Shown: positions 51,473 to 60,161 of the stretch, piece by piece
How positions within the stretch are numbered: position 1 is the first letter of the stretch
Layout: each line of letters opens with the position of its first letter
DNA from: G965276675 sp965276675
GTDB taxonomy: Bacteria; Acidobacteriota; Terriglobia; Terriglobales; Acidobacteriaceae
DNA length: 64,000 nt
NCBI GenBank assembly: GCA_965276675.1
Contig: OZ255624.1
Span: forward strand, 2,170,001 to 2,234,000
Direction of reading: 5' to 3'
Made by a program: the position numbers and the translations under genes
The notes under the pieces: generated by a model
The model's input: only the letters and a program-made list of their open reading frames with translations
What the model was told of the DNA's origin: nothing
Database searches by the model: none

Positions 51473-52583
51473 ACGGCAGCACACGAAGACAATGAACTCC
51501 GCGCTCCCAATCACGATGCGCGCCGCCGTATATCGCGGTGTAAATGACGTGCGTGTCGAGACCGTGCCGGTGCCGCAGATCGGAGCGGGTGAGGTGCTGA
51601 TTCAGGTAGCTACCTGCGGGGTCTGCGGTACGGACCTCAAGAAAATTCACACCGGCTCGCATGCCGCCCCGCGGATTTTTGGGCACGAGACTGCCGGAAC
51701 GATTGCCGCGGTCGGCGAGGGAGTAAAGAAGTTTCAAGTAGGCGATCGAGTGATGGTCTTTCACCACATTCCATGCGGTGCTTGCTATTACTGCCGCAAA
51801 AAGACCTTCGCGCAGTGCGAGATCTATAAGCAGGTGGGTTGTACTGCGGGCTTTGCTCCGTCCGGTGGCGGATTTGCCGAGTACGTGCGCGTGATGCCCT
51901 GGATCGTCGAGCGGGGGCTGGTCAGGATTCCCGATGGTGTTCCCTTCGAGCAGGCCGCCTTCGTGGAGCCGCTGAATACCTGCTTCAAGGGCGTGCGCAG
52001 CTTGGGTCTGCAGCTGGATGAGACGGTGCTGGTCATCGGCCAAGGGCCTATCGGTATACTCTTGGCATCTCTCGCGTTACGATCGAGAGCGACTGTACTT
52101 ACCTCCGATCTCTATCCTGAGCGGCATCGCATCGCGCGCGAGTTCGGCCTGTTGCACCCGATCGACGCGTCGACAGAAGACGTTGTCTCGCGCGCGAGGG
52201 CCGCAAGCGACAGTCGTGGCGCGGATGCCGTAATTTTAGCCGTCGGGGGGAATGCGCTCATACAGACGGCCATGGATGCTGCGCGTCCGGGCGGCCGCGT
52301 CATGCTGTTCGCACAGACGCAGCACGGAGAAGCGACGGTCGATCCGGCCGCGGTATGCGTCGACGAAAAGACGCTGATGGGTTCCTACAGCGCCTCGGTC
52401 GAGATTCAGGCTGAGGCTGCTGCTCTAGCCTTCGACGGGTACCAAAGCGGCTATGATCTGACCCGGTTGATCTCCCACCGCTTCCCACTGGAGCAGGCTG
52501 CGGACGCGATTGATTTCGCCTCGTCTCCAAAGAGCGATTCGATGAAGATAATGATCGAACCCGGACTGCAGAACCAGGACTGA
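51453..52583 (+). CDS. Zinc-dependent MDR alcohol dehydrogenase 1 of the hopanoid operon
   Basis: 376 residues from ATG 51453, overlapping hpnG by 20 nt; other in-frame ATGs at 51492 and 51516 are possible. Catalytic zinc ligands are in TCGVCGTD and FGHETAG. The structural zinc set is CGACYYCRKKTFAQC. The Rossmann loop VIGQGPIGILLASLAL is followed by TSDLYPER, where Asp at the end of the second strand suggests NAD(H). It belongs to the sorbitol/threonine dehydrogenase-like group. Context suggests action on a polyol or ribose side chain of hopanoids (inference). Confidence 0.85.
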   Translation: MQTATAERQHTKTMNSALPITMRAAVYRGVNDVRVETVPVPQIGAGEVLIQVATCGVCGTDLKKIHTGSHAAPRIFGHETAGTIAAVGEGVKKFQVGDRVMVFHHIPCGACYYCRKKTFAQCEIYKQVGCTAGFAPSGGGFAEYVRVMPWIVERGLVRIPDGVPFEQAAFVEPLNTCFKGVRSLGLQLDETVLVIGQGPIGILLASLALRSRATVLTSDLYPERHRIAREFGLLHPIDASTEDVVSRARAASDSRGADAVILAVGGNALIQTAMDAARPGGRVMLFAQTQHGEATVDPAAVCVDEKTLMGSYSASVEIQAEAAALAFDGYQSGYDLTRLISHRFPLEQAADAIDFASSPKSDSMKIMIEPGLQNQD

Positions 52584-52644
52584 ACTCAATTTGAGCCGCT
52601 CAAGCTGAAACCACAGACACACCAAGCATTTGAGACAATAGACG

Positions 52645-53691
52645 ATGATGGCGAGCGACATGCGAGCTGCGGTGCTGTATGGCAAAGAGGACGTGCGTAT
52701 CGAGCGCGTTCCGGTGCCGCGCCCGGATGCGGGCGAGATCGTCGTTCGCGTGCATGCCGCGCTGACCTGCGGTACGGACCTGAAGACCTATCGGCGCGGA
52801 TACCACGCCAAGATGCTGGTGCCGCCTGCGCTCTTCGGGCACGAACTGGCCGGCATCGTCCACGAGGTGGGCGCGGGCGTGGATAGCTTCTGTCCGGGCA
52901 TGCGTGTGGTAGCCCTTAATTCCGCTCCTTGCGGCGTCTGCTATTGGTGCAAGCGTGGGCAGGAAAACCTGTGCGACACCATCCTGTTCAACAATGGCGC
53001 GTATGCGGAATACATCCGTGTTCCGGCGCGGATCGTTGACAAAAACACACTGGAGATTCCTGGGCATCTCTCCTTTGAACATGCTGCGCTTACCGAACCA
53101 TTGGCTTGCGTGGTGCGGGGACTGGAGGAGAGCGGTGCGCAACTGGGCGACAGTATGGTCGTCATCGGCGCGGGACCCATTGGGTTGCTCTTTATCCATG
53201 CTGCAGCGCTTGCGGGCGTGCATGTGATCGCAGTCGTGAAGCGTGACGAGCAAGTCACAGCCGCGAAAACATTAGGGGCAGAGCATGTTTTGCAGATCGG
53301 CGAAGTGCAAGACCCTATCGCCGCAGTGCGGGCTCTGACGCAGGAAAACCGGGGCGTCGACATTGCCATCGAGGCCGTAGCGCTGCCGGAGACCTGGCAG
53401 TGGGCCGTGGACATGGTGCGTAGGGGCGGTCTGGTGAATTTCTTTGGCGGCCCGCCCGCCGGAACCAAAGTTAAGCTCGACACAAATCAGCTGCACTATA
53501 ACGACATCACGCTGAAGGCGAGCTTCCATCACACCCCGGCTACCTGCCGGCGCGCGCTTGAGCTGATTGCGAATGATAGCTTCAAGGCGCGAGAGTATAT
53601 TACCGGGCGTGCACAGCTCGGCGAACTGGCAAGTGTGTTCAAGCGGCTCACTAATCGCTCGAACGACATCAAAACTGTAATCTTGCCCTAG
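52645..53691 (+). CDS. Zinc-dependent MDR alcohol dehydrogenase 2 of the hopanoid operon
   Basis: 348 residues. Catalytic zinc ligands in LTCGTDLKTY and FGHELAG; structural zinc cysteines in CGVCYWCKRGQENLC. Nucleotide loop VIGAGPIGLLFIHAAAL is followed by AVVKRDEQ; the Lys/Arg in place of Asp suggests NADP(H), unlike dehydrogenase 1. It is clearly related to that protein but well diverged, so the pair is not a recent duplication. It is 61 bp downstream on the same strand. Substrate unknown. Confidence 0.85.
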   Translation: MMASDMRAAVLYGKEDVRIERVPVPRPDAGEIVVRVHAALTCGTDLKTYRRGYHAKMLVPPALFGHELAGIVHEVGAGVDSFCPGMRVVALNSAPCGVCYWCKRGQENLCDTILFNNGAYAEYIRVPARIVDKNTLEIPGHLSFEHAALTEPLACVVRGLEESGAQLGDSMVVIGAGPIGLLFIHAAALAGVHVIAVVKRDEQVTAAKTLGAEHVLQIGEVQDPIAAVRALTQENRGVDIAIEAVALPETWQWAVDMVRRGGLVNFFGGPPAGTKVKLDTNQLHYNDITLKASFHHTPATCRRALELIANDSFKAREYITGRAQLGELASVFKRLTNRSNDIKTVILP

Positions 53692-53757
53692 GCCATTTTC
53701 AGGGTAAGTGTAGACCGGGGAACAGAGGTGAGCGTGGTCGTTCTTTGAGCCGAAGTT

Positions 53758-53779
53758 CCTAGCAAGCATGCTTGCTAGG
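53758..53779. repeat. Perfect 22-bp palindrome in the gap before hpnC
   Basis: The half-site CCTAGCAAGCA is followed directly by its reverse complement. Flanking sequence extends the symmetry imperfectly (GTTC before; GAAC after an interruption, and GTGGTCGTTC against a reversed GTGTGGCCGTTC). It lies in the 172-bp gap between dehydrogenase 2 and hpnC, the widest gap of the operon. Confidence 0.75.
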
Positions 53780-53863
53780 GTGGGAGGAACGGCCACACCG
53801 AGCGGGATCTTCGCGCGAGCCACAGTAACCCTGAATGATTTAGTTCATACGAAAGGCGCGCTC

Positions 53864-54841
53864 TTGTCTGTCACTGTTGTAGATACAAATCCAAATGCAA
53901 GCGAACTGATCGCACGCGGATGGGCTGCTTTGCCTCCGGCATACCGCATGCCCGACCGGGTGCCAACCCTGTCCGAAGCGCAGGCATACTGCCGGCGGCT
54001 GGCCGCCTCACACTACGAGAACTTTCACGTGGCATCGTGGCTTCTGCCCAAGCAGCTTAAGCCGCACTTTTACAGCATTTACGCGTATTGCCGCATCTCT
54101 GACGATCTTGGGGACGAAGTCGGCGATCGCGACCAGTCGCTGGCCCTTTTAGAGTTATGGGAACGCGAGCTGGATGCATGCTATCTGGGCGTGACGCGGC
54201 ATCCGGTATTTGTAGCATTGGCAGATACGATTCGCCAGTGCGAGATACCGAAGGAGCCATTTGCCGACCTGCTCCGCGCCTTTCGTCAGGACCAGGTTGT
54301 TACGCGTTACGCAACCATGGCCGAGTTGCTCGAATATTGCAAATACTCGGCAAATCCGGTGGGACGTCTTGTGCTCTACGCCTGCGGGTATCGCGATGAC
54401 GAGCGTTTCGCGCTCTCCGATGCCACCTGTTCCGCGCTGCAGCTTGCTAATTTCTGGCAGGACGTGCGCGTTGACTACCAAAAAGGCCGCATTTATCTGC
54501 CGCAGGAAGATATGGCTCGGGCTGGCGTTGACGAAACCGTCATCGCGAGCGGAGTTGCCGACGATCGCTTTCGCGCTCTGATAGCCAACGAGGTGCATTA
54601 TACCCGCGAGATGTTTAAGAAAGGAGCGAAGCTGATTGGCGCCGTGGATCGTGAGCTTGCGGTTGACCTGGATCTCTTCACGCGCGGCGGTCTCGAAATC
54701 CTGAATGCCATTGAGGGGCAGCAGTATAATGTGCTCTCATCGCGTCCCGTTGTCGCAAAGTCAGCGAAGATGAAGCTGCTTATGCGTGCCGTGGCTGGCA
54801 GGTTTGTTCCCGGATACCGCCCCTGGGGGAAGATGGCGTGA
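53864..54841 (+). CDS. hpnC: Squalene synthase-family protein HpnC
   Basis: 325 residues from TTG 53864, which has AAAGG at 7-nt spacing. The frame extends to ATG 53768, but that ATG lies inside the palindromic repeat and the extra residues are not family-like. Trans-prenyltransferase motifs: first Asp-rich ISDDLGDEVGD near residue 90, second DVRVDYQKGRIYLPQED. With HpnD and HpnE it converts farnesyl diphosphate to squalene; HpnC makes hydroxysqualene from presqualene diphosphate. It shares GTGA with hpnD. Confidence 0.93.
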   Translation: MSVTVVDTNPNASELIARGWAALPPAYRMPDRVPTLSEAQAYCRRLAASHYENFHVASWLLPKQLKPHFYSIYAYCRISDDLGDEVGDRDQSLALLELWERELDACYLGVTRHPVFVALADTIRQCEIPKEPFADLLRAFRQDQVVTRYATMAELLEYCKYSANPVGRLVLYACGYRDDERFALSDATCSALQLANFWQDVRVDYQKGRIYLPQEDMARAGVDETVIASGVADDRFRALIANEVHYTREMFKKGAKLIGAVDRELAVDLDLFTRGGLEILNAIEGQQYNVLSSRPVVAKSAKMKLLMRAVAGRFVPGYRPWGKMA

Positions 54842-55782
54842 CACTCGAGCCTTCCGCGAAGGTCAGAGCAGCGTACGCGGAGTGCCGATTGATAGCACGG
54901 CGCGAAGCGAAAAACTTCTACTACTCTTTTATTGCGCTGCCACCGCATAAACGCGATGCCATGTGCGCCGTATACGCATTCATGCGGCATGCCGATGATC
55001 TCTCAGATGACGAGTCGAAGATCCACGCCGAGCGCAGGAGCGACCTCCAGTCCTGGACGACTGCATGGAAAGCCGCACTGGCCGGAGCGCCGACGGACAA
55101 TCCGGTCTTCGTCGCCCTCGCGGATGCGCAGCAACGATTCGCCATCACGACTGAGTTGCTGGAACAGCTGGTGCAGGGAACTGCAATGGACTTGGCAGAG
55201 AGCGCAGAGCCGCGACGCTACCTGGGCTTCGATACGTACCCAACCTTTCAGGAGCTCTATCAATACTGCTACTACGTCGCCTCCGTTGTAGGACTAGTCT
55301 GTATCCGCATCTTCGGCTATCGCGATCAACGGGCGGAGAAGTTTGCGGAAGAGACTGGCGTTGCATTTCAGCTCACCAACATTCTCCGTGATGTACGCGA
55401 AGATGCTGAGCGCGGGCGCATCTATCTCCCACTTGACGATCTAGCTCGCTGTGGCGTGACGCCCGAGGAGATTGCAGGCTTAAAAGGCGGTACGCAGCTG
55501 GCACAGGCGCACCGCGAGCTGCTGAAGATAACCGCTGAACGCGCGCACCAGTATTATGTGTCGGCTGACAAGCTGTTGCCGCTAATCAACGCAGATAGCC
55601 GGCCTGCGCTGTGGGTCCTGGTCACGATCTACTCGCGTTTGCTCCAACGCATCGAGGCACGCAAGTACGACGTCTTTTCTGAGAGGATTGCGATACCGAC
55701 CTGGCAGAAGCTGGCGATCCTGATGCGGGGCACGCTGCGCACCTGGATGTACCGCTGGCGTCGTCACGCTAGCAGCCGATGA
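54838..55782 (+). CDS. hpnD: Presqualene diphosphate synthase HpnD
   Basis: 314 residues from GTG 54838. Asp-rich motif MRHADDLSDDE near residue 52; second motif LTNILRDVREDAERGRIYLP; FYYSFIALPPHKRDAM is typical of the squalene/phytoene synthase family. It condenses two farnesyl diphosphates to presqualene diphosphate. The DVREDAERGR motif is complete. It overlaps both neighbours by 4 nt. Confidence 0.94.
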   Translation: MTLEPSAKVRAAYAECRLIARREAKNFYYSFIALPPHKRDAMCAVYAFMRHADDLSDDESKIHAERRSDLQSWTTAWKAALAGAPTDNPVFVALADAQQRFAITTELLEQLVQGTAMDLAESAEPRRYLGFDTYPTFQELYQYCYYVASVVGLVCIRIFGYRDQRAEKFAEETGVAFQLTNILRDVREDAERGRIYLPLDDLARCGVTPEEIAGLKGGTQLAQAHRELLKITAERAHQYYVSADKLLPLINADSRPALWVLVTIYSRLLQRIEARKYDVFSERIAIPTWQKLAILMRGTLRTWMYRWRRHASSR

Positions 55783-57224
55783 TATCTCTCAGCACGACAG
55801 AGAACCGAAAGCCGATCCGGTCCGTAGCGGTCATTGGGGCGGGTGTGGCCGGCCTTGCTGCGGCTTCCGCGCTAGCCGAGGCCGGCTATCAGGTCCACTT
55901 ACTTGAGCGCCGGCCGTATGTGGGCGGCCGTGCATCTTCCTATGAGCATCCCGGCACCGGCGAGGTGATCGATAATTGCCAACATATCCTGCTCGGCTGT
56001 TGCACCAACCTGATCCACTTGTATCAGCAGTTGGGCGTAGGGACGAAAATCCGCTGGTCGAAACGCATCACCTTTGTGGAACCTGGTGGACGACGTAGCG
56101 TGCTCCGGCCTTCAAGGCTGCCAGCGCCGCTGCACTCCTCGCTATCGTTCCTGAGCGCGCGCGCTTTCTCGTTGCGGGACAAGCTCTCGATCGCGCGTGG
56201 GATGTTCGCGTTCCTGCACGGCAGCCCACCTGATACCGGAGAGAGCTTCGCTCACTGGCTCCAGCGCCGCCGGCAGACGTCGACCGCCATCGAGCGCTTC
56301 TGGAAGCCCGTGATGCTCAGCGCCCTGAATGACGATATGGAACGGATTTCCGTTCCGTATGCAGGCAAGGTGATCCAGGAGTCTTTCCTGTCTTCGGCAG
56401 AGGCCGGTTTCATGGGAGTGCCGACGCTGCCATTAAGCGAACTCTACGGTGCGGCCATTGGCTACATAAGAGACCGCGGTGGGTGCGTCTCTCTGCGGGC
56501 CGGAGTCGAGCAGCTCGCGTGGGATGCGACACAGAGCCACTGGCGGATCATGACCAGTGCCGGTGAGTTTACCAGCGATGCTGTCGTCGTCGCGCTGCCG
56601 TTTGAAGGTATGGCTAAGCTGCTGCCCGCGCTTCCTGCGATTCCGGAGCGCGACATGCTTGCGGAACAGCTCGCGAAGTTCGAGCACTCACCTATCACAG
56701 GCATTCATCTCTGGTTTGATCGCGAGATCACAGATTTGGAGCATGCCGCTCTGCTGGACTCGCCTATCCACTGGCTGTACAACACTTCGCGTATCCAAGA
56801 TGAACACAGAAACGAAGATTGCGACGGGCGGCATGGCAGCCATATCGAGTTGGTCGTGAGTGCGTCGAAGACCCTGATCAGGATAGAGCGCCAGCCGATC
56901 GTGGACATGGCGCTCGGCGAACTCGCGCGCTTTTTTCCCGCAGTGAGGGAGGCCACGCTGCTGAAAGCCGCGGTGACGAAAGAGGTGCGTGCCACCTACT
57001 CTGTGCGACCTGGGCTGGATGCCATGCGGCCCGCCGCAGTGACCTCGTGGCCTGGGCTGTTTCTAGCAGGGGACTGGACCGCGACCGGCTGGCCCGCCAC
57101 CATGGAAGGCGCGGTGCGCAGCGGCTATCTGGCGGCAGAGGCAGTGAGTCGTGAATCGGACCGGCCACGCCGGTTTCTGCAGCCGGATCTGCCAGCCCGA
57201 GGACTTATGCGGTTGCTCCGTTGA
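55779..57224 (+). CDS. hpnE: Hydroxysqualene dehydroxylase HpnE
   Basis: 481 residues from ATG 55779. FAD-binding amine-oxidase fold: VIGAGVAGLAAASALAEAGY then LLERRPYVGGRASS. The C-terminal FAD block is LFLAGDWTATGWPATMEGAV. HpnE reduces hydroxysqualene to squalene, completing the HpnC/D/E route. It resembles phytoene desaturases, but the hpnC-hpnD context decides the call. Last clear gene of the hopanoid operon. Confidence 0.93.
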   Translation: MISLSTTENRKPIRSVAVIGAGVAGLAAASALAEAGYQVHLLERRPYVGGRASSYEHPGTGEVIDNCQHILLGCCTNLIHLYQQLGVGTKIRWSKRITFVEPGGRRSVLRPSRLPAPLHSSLSFLSARAFSLRDKLSIARGMFAFLHGSPPDTGESFAHWLQRRRQTSTAIERFWKPVMLSALNDDMERISVPYAGKVIQESFLSSAEAGFMGVPTLPLSELYGAAIGYIRDRGGCVSLRAGVEQLAWDATQSHWRIMTSAGEFTSDAVVVALPFEGMAKLLPALPAIPERDMLAEQLAKFEHSPITGIHLWFDREITDLEHAALLDSPIHWLYNTSRIQDEHRNEDCDGRHGSHIELVVSASKTLIRIERQPIVDMALGELARFFPAVREATLLKAAVTKEVRATYSVRPGLDAMRPAAVTSWPGLFLAGDWTATGWPATMEGAVRSGYLAAEAVSRESDRPRRFLQPDLPARGLMRLLR

Positions 57225-57347
57225 TTTGCGCCGCACTAGTTACCAAGCTATTGGCTCTCAAAAGTTTGTAAGCAGCACCAAACAGCAAATCTAGCTAACT
57301 AAGTAACTCATCCGCGAAATGCACATCCAAATTGCGTCGAGGCAACT

Positions 57348-59153
57348 ATGGATTTTCAGCCGATAGAGAATTACGGCGTGGTAGGCAATATGCGGTCGCT
57401 GGCGCTCGTTGGCGTAAACGGCTCGATCGACTTTCTTTGCTTCCCTCGCTTCGATTCACCCAGTGTTTTTGCCGCGCTGCTTGATCCGGATAAGGGCGGC
57501 TACTTCTGCGTCCAGCCATCCCTCGACAACGAACATACGAAGCAGCTTTATCTTCCCGATACCAACATCCTGTTGACGCGCTTTCTGGCAGAGGATGGCA
57601 TTGCCGAGCTGACGGATTTCATGCCGATCCTCGCTGACGATGTACCCAATGAATTGATTCGTTTCGTACGCGTGATCAGTGGTGAGGTGACCTTTCGCGT
57701 GCAGTGTCATCCACGCTTCGACTATGCAAGGAGGAAGCATACGCTGGAGCGCCGGGAGAACACCGTGCTCTTTCGTCCGGAAGGTGACGACCTGCTTCCG
57801 ATGGCGCTTCAATCCACAGTTCCGCTCCAAACCGCCGGGGATGGTGTCGTGACTGACTTCAAGCTGCGCGCGGGTGAGAGTGCGCTGTTTGTCTTTGGCG
57901 AAGATTGCGAGGAGATGCAACGGCCGCTGGATGCGGCGCAAGTGGAAAGCCGCTTTAACGAGACCTCACGCTTCTGGCGAAATTGGAGCGGCAAATCCAC
58001 ATACAAGGGCCGGTGGCGTGAGATGGTGAACCGGTCCGCACTGTTGCTGAAGCTGCTCACCAGCCAGGAACAAGGCTCGATTATTGCGGCGCCCACTTTC
58101 AGTCTGCCGGAGGTGATCGGCGGGGGACGCAACTGGGACTATCGCTTTGTATGGCTGCGCGATTCCTCTTTTAGCTTGTACGCGATGATGCGCCTGGGCT
58201 TTGTCGATGAAGCCGTGCGGTTTCAGGAATGGCTTAAGTCGCTCTTTGACTACAACTCCGAGCATGGACCTTTGCAGGTGATGTACGGCTTGGATGGCAA
58301 GCTGGATCTACCGGAGATTGAGCTTGGCCATCTGCGTGGGTATATGGATTCGCGCCCCGTGCGTATCGGCAATGCCGCATTCCATCAGCTGCAGCTCGAT
58401 ATTTATGGTGAGATGTTCGACGCCGTCTATCTCTCGAACAAATACAGCGACGGTATCAGCCAAGATGGCTGGAATTCCATGAAGCGCATCCTGCGCTGGC
58501 TTGAGAAGAATTGGGAACAGCCAGACGAAGGCATCTGGGAGGTGCGCGGCGGACGCAAAGATTTTCTACACTCCAGACTGATGTGCTGGGTGGCCTTCGA
58601 CCGCGCGATCCGGCTGGGCGAGAAGCGCTCCCTAGCTGGGCCTTTCGATTGGATGATGCAAACGCGCGACGCCATTATCGAAGACATTCACCTCAATTTC
58701 TGGAATGAAGAGAAGCAGGCCTTTGTGGAGAGCAAAGGCGGTGACACTCTTGACGCCGCTGTGCTGCTGATGCCGCTTGTCCGTTTCATCAGCCCGACAG
58801 ACCCACGCTGGGTCTCGACTCTTGCCGCGATTGAGAGAGAGTTGACGATCGATACTCTCGTCTATCGATACGAGAGTGCAGATGGGCTTGATGGAAAGGA
58901 GGGCAGTTTCACGGCATGCTCTTTCTGGTTCATCGAGTGTCTGGCGCGCTCGCATCAGGTAGAGAAAGCAAGGCTTCTCTTTGAGAAAATGCTGGGCTAT
59001 GCAAATCACGTCGGTCTATACGCAGAGGAGCTTGGCCACAGTGGGCAGCATTTAGGAAATTTCCCCCAGGCACTCACGCATCTAGCGCTCATCAGCGCGG
59101 CCACATATCTAGATCGCGAGCTTTCGGGCGCCCCAGAGCCGCCGTGGCGCTAA
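57348..59153 (+). CDS. Glycoside hydrolase family 15 protein (glucoamylase/trehalase type)
   Basis: 601 residues with no signal peptide, so cytoplasmic. N-terminal beta-sandwich domain (IENYGVVGNMRSLALVGVNGSIDFLCFPRFDSP) is followed by the (alpha/alpha)6 catalytic domain: GGGRNWDYRFVWLRDSSF, then KNWEQPDEGIWEVRGGRKDF with the likely catalytic acid Glu in the DEGIWE motif, and GLYAEELGHSG with the second Glu. Proteins of this architecture include glucoamylases, trehalases and dextranases; the exact substrate cannot be read. It follows hpnE by 123 bp and need not belong to that operon. Confidence 0.88.
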   Translation: MDFQPIENYGVVGNMRSLALVGVNGSIDFLCFPRFDSPSVFAALLDPDKGGYFCVQPSLDNEHTKQLYLPDTNILLTRFLAEDGIAELTDFMPILADDVPNELIRFVRVISGEVTFRVQCHPRFDYARRKHTLERRENTVLFRPEGDDLLPMALQSTVPLQTAGDGVVTDFKLRAGESALFVFGEDCEEMQRPLDAAQVESRFNETSRFWRNWSGKSTYKGRWREMVNRSALLLKLLTSQEQGSIIAAPTFSLPEVIGGGRNWDYRFVWLRDSSFSLYAMMRLGFVDEAVRFQEWLKSLFDYNSEHGPLQVMYGLDGKLDLPEIELGHLRGYMDSRPVRIGNAAFHQLQLDIYGEMFDAVYLSNKYSDGISQDGWNSMKRILRWLEKNWEQPDEGIWEVRGGRKDFLHSRLMCWVAFDRAIRLGEKRSLAGPFDWMMQTRDAIIEDIHLNFWNEEKQAFVESKGGDTLDAAVLLMPLVRFISPTDPRWVSTLAAIERELTIDTLVYRYESADGLDGKEGSFTACSFWFIECLARSHQVEKARLLFEKMLGYANHVGLYAEELGHSGQHLGNFPQALTHLALISAATYLDRELSGAPEPPWR

Positions 59154-59186
59154 ACCCTATTCACGAGTTCATACGCTTTAGAGGAC

Positions 59187-59576
59187 TTAACGCTGAAGCA
59201 GCGCGACTCCGCAGCAAACCAGGAGTGCCGCGATCCACCGGCGCTGATCGACGCGTTCTTTCAGGAAAAATTTAGCTGCAACGGCATTGCTGATAAACGT
59301 GAGCGAACCAACAGCAGGGGCAACGAGGCTGACATCGGCATGGCTTAATGTAAAGAGCAACGAGAAGAAGGCGAGCGCCATACACAGAACTCCCATCCAA
59401 AAGCGGCTGCTGCCCACGACTGCAAGGATGGCCCCAACTAAGCCCCGCTCAGCCTTTATGTGGTCCAGATCGCCAATATTGCGCAAGGCAGAGGCTGTGA
59501 GCACATCGCCTGAGGTAGCGGTTGCGACATTCGCCGCCAGCATGCAGGCAATAGCGACACCAGAGGAGCTAGTCAC
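59187..59576 (-). CDS. DMT/EamA half-transporter, second gene of the pair
   Basis: 129 residues from GTG 59576, sharing GTGA with its partner. Four membrane segments (IACMLAANVATATSGDVLTA, RFWMGVLCMALAFFSLLFTL, SLVAPAVGSLTFISNAVAAK, RRWIAALLVCCGVALLQ). EamA-like pattern with the conserved late loop FLKERVDQRRW. SMR-type half proteins such as ArnE/ArnF work as heterodimers that flip lipid-linked sugars. The role here is not known. Confidence 0.75.
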   Translation of the reverse strand: MTSSSGVAIACMLAANVATATSGDVLTASALRNIGDLDHIKAERGLVGAILAVVGSSRFWMGVLCMALAFFSLLFTLSHADVSLVAPAVGSLTFISNAVAAKFFLKERVDQRRWIAALLVCCGVALLQR

Positions 59577-60085
59577 GACTGTTCCATTCCGTGGTGCGCG
59601 CCCCGCACGGCGGTGGTCCGCAGAGAACTCGGCGGCAGAGGCGTCGCGTGACCGTCACGTTCGGCTCGCTGCGTTGACCCCACTGCGGCGCGCCCGGCCG
59701 GGCGAACTGGCTCCGTATACGATGGGCCGCGCGTCACAAAACCAACCCCAGCAACGATGCAGAAGATTCCCAACCATCGCGATGTCGAGATTTGCTCATG
59801 GAGCCAAAACTTCGAAAGCAGCGCAACCACAACATAGCCCAAGGAAGTGGCAGGCAATACGAACGTCAGATCGGCCCACGACAGCGCGGTGAGATAAGAG
59901 GCGAAGAAACCAAGCAGCAGCACAATGCCACCCAGAATCCATGGTTCCTTTAGCGCGACAATCAGTGTGCCGAGATGATGCAGTGAGACGGGTCCAAGCC
60001 GCTTCATGCCAACATCAAGAAAGGTATCGCCAAGCGAGGAGGTCAAGGTGACCACAGCAAGGATCAGATAGCGGCGAAATGTCAT
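59573..60085 (-). CDS. DMT/EamA half-transporter, first gene of the pair
   Basis: 170 residues from ATG 60085 (MTFRRYLILAVVTLTSSLGD); an ATG at 60100 is possible. Four membrane segments with EamA-like features (SWADLTFVLPATSLGYVVVA, LHEQISTSRWLGIFCIVAGV), then a soluble basic C-terminal tail of about 45 residues (RGPSYTEPVRPAGRAA). Translationally coupled to its partner, so the two probably form a heterodimer. 76 bp downstream of hpnJ on the same strand, so the three may be one operon. Confidence 0.75.
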   Translation of the reverse strand: MTFRRYLILAVVTLTSSLGDTFLDVGMKRLGPVSLHHLGTLIVALKEPWILGGIVLLLGFFASYLTALSWADLTFVLPATSLGYVVVALLSKFWLHEQISTSRWLGIFCIVAGVGFVTRGPSYTEPVRPAGRAAVGSTQRAERDGHATPLPPSSLRTTAVRGAHHGMEQS

Positions 60086-60161
60086 CGTGGAGCCATCCAT
60101 GCTGCCGAAAAAGGCTGGTCTGCGAGGGAGTGAACTGACAGCCTTGATCTCTGGTTCTGCT

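Noticed and set aside
53864..57224. Carotenoid pathway (phytoene synthase/desaturase) reading of hpnC-D-E
   Set aside because: Two squalene/phytoene synthase-like genes plus an FAD enzyme beside shc, hpnH and hpnG are the HpnC/D/E squalene route.
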